From positions 310,001 through 374,000 of the forward strand of contig JAGTXZ010000006.1 in NCBI GenBank assembly GCA_018398575.1: a stretch of 64,000 bases of DNA, in the 5' to 3' direction. The notes beneath the pieces were generated by a model. It saw nothing but the letters and a program-made list of their open reading frames with translations, searched no databases and was not told the DNA's origin. The translations under genes and the position numbers were made by a program. Position 1 is the first letter of the stretch. Each line of letters starts with the position of its first letter. This document shows, one piece after another, positions 10,740 to 23,666 of this stretch. The DNA is from Ampelomyces quisqualis (lineage: Eukaryota > Ascomycota > Dothideomycetes > Pleosporales > Phaeosphaeriaceae).

Positions 10740-13125
10740 TTCTTCTAGTTCTTACGTATTCTTAGATTCTTTGTATTCTAACTACTTAACTAGGTATTCT
10801 TAGTTGCGCTTATTACTGTAATGTTTAATAATCTTTTTAACCTTAAATTTGTTTTCTTCCTTAAGCTTATAGCAAAAGTTCTGCTATAATAGTGTTTCTA
10901 GGTTAGCTAGTTCTAGTAGACTAACGTAGAACCTAGAGTAGATCTTTGTATCTAGTAGGAGCTTAAGTAGATATATAACTAGTCTGTTTTGTTTAGAAAT
11001 TAAAAATAGTCTAACTTTAACATAGTTAAGTCCTTTGCTTAGTTGTTTTATACGTAGATTTTTGGTATAGAGATACACTTTATCTCTCTCTTTTAGTTAA
11101 GGTGCTATTCTTTGTTTTCTGTTAACGTATAAAATGCTTTGTGTCTAAGCGTGTTATATTTGTTCTTCTATTTTAGTATAGGTTTTCTTTATTTCTTCTG
11201 CTGTTTGTATAGCAGCTTTAGCTTTTAGGCTAAGTAGTGTTCTTGTAAAGAGATTTAGATGTTGTCTATAGTTTGCAAAGTATAGTGTTTTACTTATAGC
11301 TTTAGATAATTTGTTGTTATAAGCTAACTATACTATTAGTAGTAGTAAAACCTAATTTGTCTATTGCAAGTTGCTGTATATCTTAAGACACGTTATTATA
11401 GTTCTATTTGTTCTTTTTATTTAGCTATCTGTTTAGAAATAATAAGCTGTTAATACCTTTTGTTATATCCTAATTTCTGCTATTAAGGTAGTCTAATAAT
11501 TTAACGTAAAGAGTTTGTCTTAATTGCTAATAATTAACTTTAGTATACTATAGTATCTAATAAGTCTATTCTTAAGTATGTGTGCTAGCTAAACTACTAT
11601 ATAGTCTTGTTAAAACAGTAGCATTATAGCGTATTTTGTAAAGCAATCTACTATAACTATAATAGTGTTATAGGCTAATTCTGTAGCAGGATCTTTTAAT
11701 AGTTATAGTCCTGTTACAAAGTCTATTAATATGTTAGTCTAAGGCTTAGTTAAGAGCTCTATTAGCTATATTTCTTAATAAGGTGCGTGTGTACTATGTT
11801 TCTTGCGATAACAGTCTATATATCTCTTAATATAAAAGCTTACTTTATTCTTTATATTCTTAAACTAGTAATTCTATTAAATTAGTTCTATAGTTTAGCT
11901 TACTCTAGAATAACTGTGCACTATGTTATTGTAGTGTTGTTGTATAATTAATTCCTATAATTCTTTTAAAACATTAATTCTTATTTTTATTGTTAGATTA
12001 TTAATAAATTTACTAGTCTAAGAAATCTATTGTTTTGTCTTTTAAGAATGCTTAAGCTGTTAATAGTTTTAGTTTTAGTAATATGTAATCTTTAGCTAAG
12101 AGCGTCTACTCTGCTATTATCTTTTCTAGGTGTATAGACAATTTGAAACTTATACTATTCTAATATCTCTAACTATTATACTTGTCTTTAATTAAGTACT
12201 TTAGTAGTAGTAAAAGTTGTTAGGTTTTTATAGTCTAAGTATATTGTAAGATCTAAGTAACTCTTTGCGTAGATTCTCTAATATTTAAGTGCTACTATAA
12301 TTGTAAGTAGTTACTTATTATATATGTTGTAATTTTCTTCTAGTAGTATAAACTTTTGTAAGTAGTAAGCTATAAAGTACTATTTTCTATCTTGTTTTTG
12401 TTTTGTATACATTCTAATCGCTAAGTCTAATACGTTAGTTTTAAATCTAAGTAGTTTTCTGCTTCTAAATGCAATAAAGATAAGTAGTGCTATATAAGCG
12501 TCTTTAAGCGTCTTAAATACCTAACTTTATTCTTCTATCTATTTCTAAGGTATATCTTTTTGTGTAAGTTTAGTAAGTAGCGTAGCAATTAGTAAAAAGT
12601 TCTAAATAAACTATTAATTAAAGTTAATAAAGCCTAAAAAGGATTAGATGTCTTTTACTATAGTAAGCGTTAGCTAATCTTTAATAACTTTAATCTTATC
12701 TTTACTTATTTATACTCTATTCTTTTTAACTATGCATCTTAAGAACTCTACTTCTTTCTTATGCTATTTACATTTGTTAAAGTCTATTACTAAAGAAAAC
12801 TTTTTTAGTAGTGTTAGAATTGTAGACATATGTTTTATATATTCTTTCTTATTTTCTAAATAAATAAAAATATTATTAAGATATGTAATAACAAATATAT
12901 CTAGGTATTCTTTAATTATATTATTAATAAGTACTTAACACGTTGCTAAAGTGTTAGTAAGACTAAATAGTATTACTAAGTACTTATAGTAGCTATAGTA
13001 TACTCTAAACGCTATCTTTTATTCTTTACCTTTCTTTATACGTATAAGGTTGTACGCGCCTCTTAGATCTAATGCTGTAAAGATCTTTGCATATACTTAT
13101 TAATTCTATAGTTCTAAAATATTAA
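10740..13125 (-). pseudogene. pol remnant of element C, left part (IN, RNase H, RT C-terminal half)
   Basis: The minus strand encodes the integrase tail (10884-11078, stop-free, with KNLRIKQLSKGLNYVKV and FYVSLLELA), then upstream the integrase core, RNase H and the RT active site near 12850-12890 (IFVITYLNNIFIYLE, YLNN for YLDD). The frame is cut at 13125 by element B. TAA and TAG stops are abundant. Confidence 0.85.
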
Positions 13126-13600
13126 TGTTAAGACTGTTAGTCTAGTAGCAAACAATAAGAATGCTAGTATAGACTAGGGGTACAGCTAAGGTTGGTTTTC
13201 GCAGATAGGTGCAGAGTTGCTTTAGATACAAAGAATATTGTTACTAAGACAGTAAAGGCTAGGGCTTTCTAAAAAGAGTAACAATAGTAGAATAGCTTAA
13301 TGTAACTAACTTAAGCGTCTGTAACATAAGTTAAACACAATAATCTATAAGGGCTTATTGTAGTTCCTATATACTAAAGAGGTTCTACCTTTGCTCTGTG
13401 TGCTCTACGTGCTCTATAAAATTAGAGAGAGTAGAAAGAGCAGCTTGCTCTATTAGCTCTGTATTAAGTAAGAGAGCAGAGAAAGCAGCTTAGTCTAGTA
13501 ACTAATTAGTAGTATAGTGCAGAGTGTACTCTCTAGTTGTTCTTGCTTAAAAGAAAGCGCTTTAGTAGAGCTAGGGCCTAGTAGCTTATAGGTTGTAACA
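13126..13600 (-). repeat. Left (3') LTR of element B (475 bp)
   Basis: TGTTAAGACTG...GGTTGTAACA, same length as the right copy and as the A LTR. Flanked on the left by ATTAA. Confidence 0.93.
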
Positions 13601-13720
13601 CTATTCTTCTCTTTCCTAGACTTTATCCTTAGAGTCTTTATTATGCTAAAAGTTTCTTCTAAATCTAGTACTTAACGTTAACTAGAACTTTCTTTTTTTA
13701 TTAATATTTTTTGAGACGTT

Positions 13721-14165
13721 ATGCCTATAGCTTGTTATAACTGTTAACTAGCCAATTGCGTTTATTAGGTACATGTTTGTTCTAGAAGGTGCAGCAAGTA
13801 CAATTGCTTAAATGCAAAAAATTATAATATCTACATATTTAAAAATAAATAGTTAGTTATTAAGGCAGAAAAAGATTATCTGCAAGCGCGTCTAGATGCG
13901 CTTTAGCAGGAGAAGCAAGAGGTACAGCGTTTATTAAAAGAAAATACTGCTTAGGCAGCAGAAGCTATCTCTATAGAGGAAACGTCTATTTAACAACTTA
14001 AATGTTAAGAGGCTATACTGTCTTTTAGTAAAATAACTTTATCTTCTTTTACTTAGAGTTCTATAGATAGCATAGTTAACAACGTATAGAAGGCTTATGT
14101 GCCTTTATACTTAGGTAAACCTGTTACTTATACTACGTTAAGAGTTGGCAGCAGTTTGTAAGGTT
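13721..14165 (+). pseudogene. Opposite-strand Cys/coiled-coil frame of element B
   Basis: From the ATG at 13721 the plus strand reads MPIACYNC, a lost Gln (TAA), LANCVYQV.CSRRCSK and NCLNAKNYNIY, giving a Cys-rich head of about 45 residues. A coiled coil follows: KNK, LVIKAEKDYLQARLDAL, QEKQEVQRLLKENTA, AEAISIEETSI. The tail includes SSIDSIVNNV and AYVPLYLGKPVTYTTLRVGSSL. All breaks are TAA/TAG. It is the best-preserved member of this type in the window and pairs with the copy at 5690-6125. It converges on the pol of B. No known domain recognised with confidence; the Cys head resembles a small zinc-binding module. The end is approximate. Confidence 0.65.
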
Positions 14166-14229
14166 TGTTTCTAGTTTCTATATATTTTCTATGTTGTTGT
14201 ATCCTAACTATTTAACTAGGTATTCTTTT

Positions 14230-17200
14230 TAATAGTTGTTATCTTAGTGTGTTATTATTTTCTTAACTTTAAATTTATTTTCTTCTTTAAGTTTATAGCG
14301 AAAGGTTTACTGTAATAGTATTTTTAGGTTAGCTAGTTCTAGTAGGCTTACGTAGAATCTAGAGTAGATCTTTGCATCTAGCAAAAGCTTAAGTGTATAT
14401 ATAACTAGTCTGTTTCTTTTTAAAATTAAAAACAGTCTAACTTTAACGTAGTTAAGTCCTTTGCTTAGTTATTTTGTGCGTAGATTTTTAGTGTAGAGAT
14501 ACACCTTATCCCTCTCTTTTAGTTAAGGTACTATTTTTTGTTTTCTGTTAACATATAAGATGCTCTGTGTCTAAGCAAGTTGTATTTGTTTTTCTATTTT
14601 AATAAAGGTTTTCTTTATTTCTTCTACTGTTTATATAGCAGCTTTAGCCTTTAGGCTAGGTAATATTCTTGTAAAGAGATTTAAGTGTTATCTGTAGTTT
14701 GCAAAGTATAGCGTCTTACCTGTAGCTTTAGACAATTTGTTGTTGTAGGCTAACTATGCTATTAGTAATAGCAAGACCTAATTTGTCTGTTGCAAGTTAC
14801 TATATATCTTAAGATATATCTTTATAGTTCTATTTGTTCTTTCTGTTTAGCTATTAGTTTAAGAGTAGTAAGCTGTTAATAGCTTCTATTGCGTTCTAAT
14901 TTCTGCTATTAAAGTAGTCTAATAATTTAACGTAAAGAGCTTATCTCAATTGCTAATAATTGACTTTAGTATGCTATAGTATCTAATAAGTCTATTCTTA
15001 AGTACGTGCGCTAGCTGAACAGCTATATAGTCTTGTTAAAAGGGTAGTATTATAGCGTATTTAGTAAAGCAATCTACTATAACCATAATAGCGTTATAGG
15101 TTAATCCTGTAGCAGAGTCTTTTAACAGTAGTAGTTCTGTTACAAAGTCTATTAATTTGTTAGTCTAAGGCTTAGTTAGGAGCTCTATTGGCTGCATTTC
15201 TCTATAAGGTGCGTGTATACTGTGTTTGTTACACTAACAGTCTGCACATTTCTTAATATAAGTGCTTATCTTATCCTTTATGTTTTTGAACTAGTAATTC
15301 TGTTAAATTAGTTCTATAGTTTAGCTTACTCTAGGATAACTGTGTACTGTGTTATTGTAGTGTTAACGTATAATTAATTCCTGTAGTTCTTTTAAGACAT
15401 TAATTCTAATCTTTATAGTTAGATTGTTAATGTATTTTGCTAGTCTAAGAGATCTGTTATCTTATGTTTTAAGGATGCTTAAGCTGTTAATAGTTTTAGT
15501 TCTAGTAATATTTAATCTTTAGCTAAGAGCGTCTGCTCTGCTATTGTCTTTTTTAGGTGTATAGACAATTTTAAACTTGTATTGTCCTAACATCTCTAAC
15601 TATTATACTTGTCTTTAATTAAGTACTTTAGTAGTAGTAAAGGTTGTTAGGTTTTTGTAGTCTAAGTATATTGTAAGATCTAAGTAACTCTCTGCGTAGA
15701 TTCTTTAATATTTAAGTGCTACTACAATTGCAAGTAGTTCTTTGTTGTGTATGTTGTAATTTTCTTCTAGTAGTGTAAACTTTTGTAAATAGTAGGCTAT
15801 TAGGTGCTATTTTTTATCTTGTTCTTGTTTTGCACACATTCTAATTGCTAAATCTAATGCGTTAGTTTCAAATCTAAGCAGTTCTCTACTTCTAAATGCT
15901 ATAAGGACAGGTAGTGCTATATAAGCGTCTTTAAGCGTCTTAAATACCTAACTTTATTCTTCTATCTATTTCTAAGGTATATCTTTTGGTGTAAGTTTAG
16001 TAAGTAGCCTAGCAATTAGTAAGAAGTTCTAAATAAACTGTTAATTAAAGTTAACAAAGCCTAGAAAGAATTAGATGCCCTTAACTATAGTAGGCGTTAG
16101 CTAATTTCTAACAACTTTAATCTTATTCTTACTTATTTATACTCTATTCTTTTTAACTTCACACCCTAGAAATTCTACTTCTTTCTAGTGCTATTTACAC
16201 TTGTTAGGGTCTACTGCTAGAGAAAACTTTTCTAGTAGCGTTAAGACTGTATAAACATGTTTTGTATATTTCTTCTTATTTTCTTAATAGATAAGAATAT
16301 TATTAAAGTATGCTATAACAAATATGTTAAGGTGTTTTCTAAGCACATTGTTAATAAGTACTTAACACGTTACTAAGGCGTTAGTAAAACTAAATAGCAT
16401 TACTAAATACTTGTAGTAGCTGTAGCATATTCTAAACGCTGTCTTTTATTCTTTGCCTTCCTTTCTGCATATAAGGTTGTACACGCCTCTTAGATCTAAT
16501 GCTGTAAAGATCTTTGCATAGGCTAGTTAATCCTGTAGTTCTAAAATATTAAGTAGTAGGTATTAATTCTTAACTATAATATTATTAAGTTTTTAAAAGT
16601 TAATACATAGTTGTAGTTTACTGTTCTTCTTTAGTATAAATATAATTAGGTATCTAGCTAGTAATTCTAATACTTAAATAAAACCTTTCTTTAGGTTTAC
16701 TTAGATATACTCTTAGAGCACTTCTAGCTCTTTTTTTAATAATCTATAGATTAGTCTAAAGGTTAGCCTTTTTCCTTCTTCTAGGACAATCTTGTAGTCC
16801 TACTCCTAATGCTTAGGCAGTGCTTCTAGACCTGTTTCTTCTAAGAATAGTTTCTTAAACTTTTTGTATTCTTTAGGTATATTAGAAGTTACACGTTTCT
16901 CTAAAACTTATAACGTATTAGTATTTCTTCCTTAATTATTTAAGTTAACTAGTTGTGTCTTTAACTGCGTTTTAGTTAAAGTAATATTATTAATTATCTT
17001 CTTATCTACTATTAAATACTACTAATGCGTAGGCTTAGAATCTATTGTGTTGTTATAATTCCCTAGAGAGATAGATCTCTTCCCTTAGTCTACCTGTAGG
17101 CTATTCTCTCTAAACTATAAGAGTCCTAATATAATATTATAAGCAGCTAATCTAAAGACGTCTAGGTATATTTCTTGTTTAGTTCCTTAGATGTTAAGTT

Positions 17201-19400
17201 CTGTAGTAGTCTTATATCTAATAAGTAACTTGTTAGGCATCTGTTCTCTATTTGCAATATAAAGTTTATATAATTATTATTTCTAACAAAGTTAGAGCCT
17301 AGCTCTTAACAAGGCATTGCCTAAAATATAGTTTACTTACAATTCTAAATCTAGAAGCGCCTTTATTCTTGTTCTGTTAACTCTTACTATAAGTTTAATA
17401 AGTTTAGCTAAGTTAATTGCGTTACAGCTCTAAGTGTCTTTCTAGAGTCTAAGGTTAACTCTAAAAAAGACTTATTCTTTCTATATCTATTAGCTTCTTT
17501 ATTATTGTAATGCTTCTTGCATTCTAGTTATAGGCAGAACTACTATATGTAGTTTATGCAGTTGCTATTAACAAGCATTCTGTTAGATATACTTTCTTTT
17601 TCTAATACGTTAGAAAAACCTTCTATAATTTGTTTGTTGTATAGATAATTTGCGCAGGTATTCTTAAAGTAATTATACTATTAGTACTTGCAAGGTCTCT
17701 TTTACTAAGAAAAGTATTAGTTAACTTTACTACTATAGTGCGTTAAGTAGTAGTTGCTGTTGCATACTATCTATAATAGAAGTCTGTGTTTTAGATTATA
17801 AGAATCCTGTAGGTATTTGTCTATAAGCAGGATTTAATGCAATTTGTTTACCTTTCTATCCTAGTATTCTATAGGCATAGAGCTTAGTACTAATACTTAT
17901 CTATTATTAGTATAGTATATCTGCTTTGTGTGTAAGTTACAGCACGTCTTATATAGTCTAACTGCGTCTATCTCTAAACATAGTTCTCTAACTGTTGTAT
18001 TCTAGCGTACTAGTTTAGAGCTAGCTAGTAATAAGTGTATGTCTAGCTTATCTAGTGTAAGTTTTTAGTCTTCCTAGGTATTGTAGACCTTTGTAGTCTA
18101 TTGTTAATCCTATATTCTATAGATTCTGTTTCTTAGGTGTAGCAATTATTCTTTCTCTATAACTCTATTTATACTTAGAGAGTACTTGTTTCTCTAAAGA
18201 GTATAATAGGCTTATAAAGATTAGTAACATTGTTCTATATATTCTTAGTTAACTTTGTTAGTTTAGTTGTACTAGTTGTAAATGTTTTGTTGTATTTGTA
18301 GTAAAAGTAGTCCTATCTGTTAGAATTGTTTAATGTTACAGTTCTGTTCCTAATTGTAGAATAACGCAGCGTTAGTTAAAACCTAGTTATTAGTTAATAT
18401 AGTAGAGGTGTCTTCTGTCTATCCTATTATTAGTAGTCTATTAGTTGTTTAGATAATAGGTTAATCCTTAATTACAATCTATTCTTTAATATCTTTCTCT
18501 AAAGTGTTAGTTAACATATTAAGCTAGCGTGTAACTTTGTTCTTAGAGTAACAGTCTTACGCGTAATGTCTAACCTTATTATAGTTGTAATAGGTAATCT
18601 TGTTTCTATTAGGCCTATCTCTTAGTAGTTGTTTCTTTAAGTAACTTTTTTGTTCTAGGCCTTTGTTAAGGTTGTCTAAGTGCATAGCTTTAGGTCTGTA
18701 CCTTAAGTATACTTCTAGTAGGCGTAGTTAATAAGTTCCTTATCTAGAGTAGTAGCGCTATTATCCTTTATTTAGTTGTGTTTATTCTTAATGTCTTTTG
18801 TTTAGGCAAAATCCTTTGTATCCTTATAGTAGACGCAAAGAGTATAACCTATCTTCAAGTGCTAATTTATAGAGTTTATTATCTAGGCAAATAGCTTTAT
18901 TCTAAAGTTCTTTAAGAGTAGTAATATGTATTCTGCTACGCATAAGTTTAGCTTATATAGCAGCCTTAAGGCCTTACTTGTACATATGCGTTAGGGCAGT
19001 ATTATCCTACTAGATTTGTTTAGCGTATTATTAAAAAACGTTAGTATAGTTAGCAGTTAATTAGGTTTGCTTTAGACTTTAGATTTTCTGTTCTACAATT
19101 ACAGATTCTTTAAGAGGTAAAAAGATCTGTTATAAGCGTGTTTTAAACGCTTACTAGTCTTCTACAAGGTTAGTATTATCTTTATCTATAATATTGTTGT
19201 CTATATACTTCTAGATAATTAGAAGTACCTATTTCTTAGCATTGCCTTTTATATAGGTTATAGCAAGAATAACTTTGTCTGCGTTCTTAATCTTGTCTTT
19301 TACATAGAAGTGCCTATTAAACTAAAAAATCTAAGTCTTAAGTTTATTGCAGTCTCTATAGTAGAGATTAGGTTTGTTAACCTTAAGTTTAAGTTGTCTT
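14230..19400 (-). pseudogene. gag-pol remnant of element B
   Basis: Minus strand. The gag knuckle is near 18605-18530 (ITYYNYNKVRHYA.DC.SKNKVTR, ligands partly mutated to Tyr). RT spans about 16820-15900 with the active site near 16340-16290 reading YFNN instead of YLDD. RNase H and integrase follow downward, and the integrase tail at about 14540-14290 is homologous to 5343-5591 of element A. Layout is identical to A on the opposite strand. Stops are TAA/TAG; inactive. Confidence 0.88.
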
Positions 19401-19461
19401 ACTTAGAAATGCTTAAGTGTATCTATTGCAATATCGCTGCTTATTATAAGGGTATTTAAAG

Positions 19462-19936
19462 TGTTAAGACTGTTAGTCTAGTAGCAAACAATAAGAATGC
19501 TAGTGTAGACTAGAGGTATAGCTAAAGTTAGTTTTTACAGATAGGTGCAGAGTTGCTTTAGATATAGAGGGTATTATTACTAAGACAGTAAAGGCTAGGG
19601 CTTTCTAAAAAGAGTAACAATAGTAGAATAGCTTAATATAACTAACTTAAGCGTCTATAATATAAGTTAAACACAATAATCTATAAAGGCTTATTATAGT
19701 TCCTATATACTAAAGAGGTTCTACCTTTACTCTATGTGCTCTGCGTGCTCTATAAGATTAGAGAGAGCAGAAAGAGTAGCTTACTCTGTTAGCTCTGTGT
19801 TAAGCAAGAGAGTAGAGAGAGCAGCTTAGTCTAGTAACTAATTAGTAGTGCAGTACAGGGTGTGCTCTCTAGTTGTTCTTGCTTAGAAGAGAGCGCTTTG
19901 GTAAGGCTAGGGCCTAGCAGCTTATAGGTTGTAACA
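19462..19936 (-). repeat. Right (5') LTR of element B (475 bp)
   Basis: TGTTAAGACTG...GGTTGTAACA, followed by the target duplication ATTAA at 19937-19941. Confidence 0.93.
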
Positions 19937-22854
19937 ATTAAGTAGTAGGTATTAATTCTTAACTATAATATTATTAAGTTTTTAAAAGTTAATATATAGT
20001 TGTAGTTTACTGTTCTTTTTTAGTACAAACATAATTAGGTATCTAGCTAGTAATTCTAATACTTAAATAAAATCCTTCTTTAGGTTTACTTAGATATACT
20101 CTTAGAGTACTTCTAGCTGTTTTTCTAATAATTTATAAATTAGTCTAAAGGTTAGCCTTTTCCCTTTTCTCTAGAATAATCTTATAGTCCTACTCTTAAT
20201 GCTTAGGCAGTACTTCTAGACCTGTTTCTTCTTAGAATAGTTTCTTAAACTTTCTATATTTCTTAGGTATATTTAGAGTTACATGTTTCTCTAAAACTTG
20301 TAACATATTAGTATTTTTTCTTTAATTATCTAAGTTAACTAGTTATATCTTTAACTGCGTCTTAGTTAAAGTAATATTATTAATTATCTTTTTATCTACT
20401 ATTAAACGCTACTAATACGTAGGTTTAGAATCTGTTGTGTTATTATAATTCTCTAGAGAGATAGATTCTTTCCTTTAGTCTATTTATAGGCTATTCTCTC
20501 TAAACTATAAAAGTCCTAATATAATGTTAAAAATAGTAAATCTAAAGACGTCTAGGTATATTTCTTATTTAGCTCTTTAGATATTAAGTTTTTTAGTAGT
20601 CTTATATCTAATAAGTAACTTGTTAGGTATCTACTCTCTATTTGTAATATAAAGTTTATATAATTGTTATTTTTAGTAAGGTTAGAGCCTAGCTCTTAAT
20701 AAGGTATTACTTAAAATATAGTTTATTTATAATCTTAAATCTAGAAGCGCCTTTATTCTTTTTCTATTAACTCTTACTATAAGTTTTATAAGCTTAGCTA
20801 AGTTAATTACGTTACAGCTCTAAGTCTTTTTCTAGAGTCTAGAGTTTACTATAAAAAAGACTTATTCTTTTTACATTTATTAGCTTTTTTGTTATTATAG
20901 TGCTTCTTGCACTTTAGTTCTAGGTAGAACTGCTAGGTGTAGTTTATGCAGCTGCTGTTAACAAGTATTCTACTAGATATACTTTCTTTTTCTAATATAT
21001 TAGAAAAACTTTTTATACTTCTTTTATTATATAGGTAATTTACGCAGGTATTTTTAAAGTAATTATACTATTAGTACTTACAAGGTTTTTTCTACTAAAA
21101 AAAGTATTAGTTAATTTTACTACTATAATGTATTAAGTACTAGTTACTATTATACACTGTCTATAATAGAAGTCTATGTTTTAGATTATAAGAATCTTGT
21201 AGGTATTTGTCTGTAAGTAGAATTTAATGCAATTTGTTTACCTTCTTGTCCTAGTATTCTTTAAGTATAAAGTTTAGTACTAGTACTTACTTATTATTAG
21301 TGTAGTATATCTACTTTATGTATAAGTTACAGTACGTCTTATGTAGTTTGTCTGCGTCTAACTCCTAATATAATTCTCTAACTATTGTATTTTAGCCTAC
21401 TAGTTTAAGGCTTGCTAGTAGTAAGTGTATGTTTAGCTTGTCTAGTATAAGTTTTTACTCTTTCTAAGTATCTAAGACTCTTGTAGTCTATAGTTAATTC
21501 TATGTTCTATAGACTCTGTTTCTTAGGTGTAGTAATTGTCTCTTCTTTATAACTCTATTTGTATTTAAAGAGTACTTATTTTTCTAAAGAGTATAATATA
21601 CTTATAAAGATTAGTAATATTGTTTTATATATTCTTACTTAACTTTATTAGTTTATTTATACTAGTTGTTAATGTTTTGTTATGTTTAAGGTAAAAGTAA
21701 TCCTATCTATTAGAATTATTTAATATTATAGTTCTATTCCTAGTTATAGAATAACACAGCGTTAGTTAAGACCTAGTTATTAGATAATATAGTAGAGGTG
21801 TCTTCTGTCTATTCTACTATTAGTAGTCTATTAGTTGTTTAGATAATAAGTTAATAATTAATTATAATCTACTCCTTAATGTCTTTCTCTGAAGTGTTAG
21901 TTAACACGTTAAGCTAGTGTATAACTTTATTCTTAGAGTAATAGTCTTGTGTATAGTGTCTAACCTTATTATAGCTATAATAAGTAATCTTATTCTTATT
22001 AGGCTTATTTCTTAGTAGTTGTTTCTTTAAGTAACTTTTCTATTCTAGACCTTTGTTAAGGTTGTCTAAGTGCATAGCTTTAGGTCTATACCCTAAGTAT
22101 ACTTCTTATAGGCGTAGTTAATAGGTTTCTTGTCTTAGGTAGTAGCGCTATTATTCTTTGTTTAGTTATATTTATTTCTAATATCTTTTGTTTAAGCAAA
22201 ATCTTTTATATTCTTGCAATAGACATAAAGAGTATAACCTATCTTTAAGTACTAATTTGTAGAGTTTATTATCTAGGCAAATAGCTTTATTCTAAAGTTC
22301 TTTAAGAGTAGTAATATATATTCTGCTACGTATAAGTTTAGCTAATATAGTAGCCTTAAGGCCTTACTTATATATACGCATTAGAGTAGTATTATCTTAC
22401 TAGATTTATTTAGCGTATTATTAAAAAACATTAGTATAGTTAGTAGCTAATTAGGTTTGTTTTAGACTTTAGATTTTTTGTTCTGCAATTACAGATTCTT
22501 TAAGAGGTAAGAAGATCTGTTACAAGCGTATTTTAAATGTTTACTAGTCTTCTATAAGGTTAGTGTTGTTTGTGTCTATAATATTATTGTCTATATACTT
22601 TTAGATAATTAAAAGTACTTATTTCTTAGCGTTGCTTTTTATATAAGTTGTAGCAAGAATAACTTTATTATTATTCTTAATCTTGTCTTCTTCTACGTAG
22701 AAGTGCCTGTTAAACTAAAAGATCTAGGTCTTAAGTTTATTACAGTCTCTATAGTAGAGATTAGGTTTATTAACCTTAAGTCTAGGTTATTCTACTTAGA
22801 AATGCTTAGGTGTATCTATTGCAATATTACTGCTTATTATAAGAGTATTTAAAG
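19937..22854 (-). pseudogene. gag-pol remnant of element C, right part
   Basis: Continuation of element C after the nested insertion. From right to left it holds gag (knuckle near 21985-21910), protease region and the N-terminal half of RT, ending at the ATTAA target site. It aligns along its length with 16550-19461 of B but carries many more T and A substitutions. Confidence 0.85.
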
Positions 22855-23324
22855 TGTTAAGACTATTAGTCTAGTAGTAAACAATAAGAATGCTAGTGTA
22901 GACTAGAGGTATAGCTAAAGTTAGTTTTTACAGATAGGTGCAGAGTTGCTTTAGATATAGAAGGTATTGTTACTAAGATAGTAAAGAGAAGAGCTTTCTA
23001 ATAAGAGTAATAATAGTTAAATAGCTAGTTACTAAGTTAAGCGTCTATAACATTAGTTAAACATAATAAGCTATAGAAGCTTATTATCTAAGTCTATATA
23101 CTTATACCTGTCTTATTGTCTTAAAGTCTCTTATATAGTCTTATAGATTTCCTTTATAAGACTTTATAAGATTTCTAAGACTATAAGACTTGTAACTAGT
23201 TACGTAATAGGTTCGTGCCTTAGTAACCCTACACACCTAAGTCTAGAACCTACTTAATCTCTGTTGCGATTAAGAGATAGGTACTTAAGGTGCTGCCTTC
23301 TATCTAATATATAAGATTGTAACA
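22855..23324 (-). repeat. Right (5') LTR of element C (470 bp)
   Basis: Starts TGTTAAGACTATTAG and ends GATTGTAACA. The first ~200 bp match the LTRs of A and B, but from about 23090 onward it shares sequence only with 9586-10028 (ATCTAAGTCTATATACTT and following). Confidence 0.88.
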
Positions 23325-23666
23325 CTACATAGCTTAGCTTAGGTTCTTACTAGCTGCAATTTCTTTTATAGTACTAGTAATATGTCTAATAGTTAAATAT
23401 CTAGCGTGTTACTATTATCTACAGGTTACCTTAAAGGCCTATTTACAGGATTTGTCTTTCTAGATTAATGCTTAATCTTAAAGTTATAAGCAGCTAGCTT
23501 TATTACCTAGCTAGCCTATCTCTTAAACAGAGTTAACGTGCCTATAAAGCTGCGTAGGTTATTATAGTCTATCTATATTTCTAACTAAACTGCTAGCTCC
23601 TTAACATAGTAACGCTAGTGCTATACTACTATAATAATAGTAAGGAGCTCTAGGTTATATATATAG
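23325..23666. other. AT-rich stretch without recognisable gene
   Basis: RIP-like composition between the right LTR of C and repeat D copy 2. I see no conserved protein motif, LTR edge or tandem repeat in it. Confidence 0.5.

Larger units (their letters stand above)
13126..19936 (-). mobile_element. Complete Ty3/gypsy retrotransposon B nested in C
   Basis: 6,811 bp with 475-bp LTRs at 13126-13600 and 19462-19936. Both LTRs run TGTTAAGACTG to GGTTGTAACA. The 5-bp direct repeat ATTAA flanks both ends (13121-13125 and 19937-19941). The minus strand carries gag, protease, RT, RNase H and integrase; the plus strand carries the converging coiled-coil frame. It inserted into the RT of element C, a close relative, so the two can be compared base by base. 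Damage is RIP-like but lighter than in C. Confidence 0.95.
9586..23324 (-). mobile_element. Ty3/gypsy retrotransposon C, split by element B
   Basis: A minus-strand gypsy element of about 6.9 kb, in two parts: 9586-13125 (3' LTR, opposite-strand frame, integrase, RNase H, part of RT) and 19937-23324 (rest of RT, protease, gag, 5' LTR). The two parts are contiguous when element B is removed: the sequence after 19936 continues the RT in the same place as the intact equivalent in B near 16550. C is more AT-shifted than B (compare 20690-20740 with 17290-17340), in line with being older. Flanking pentamers CTAGG and CTACA do not match, so its original target duplication is not established. Confidence 0.9.

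Noticed and set aside
9581..23329. Target-site duplication for element C
   Set aside because: Flanks CTAGG and CTACA share only three of five bases and the mismatch is not a simple RIP change, so no duplication is claimed.
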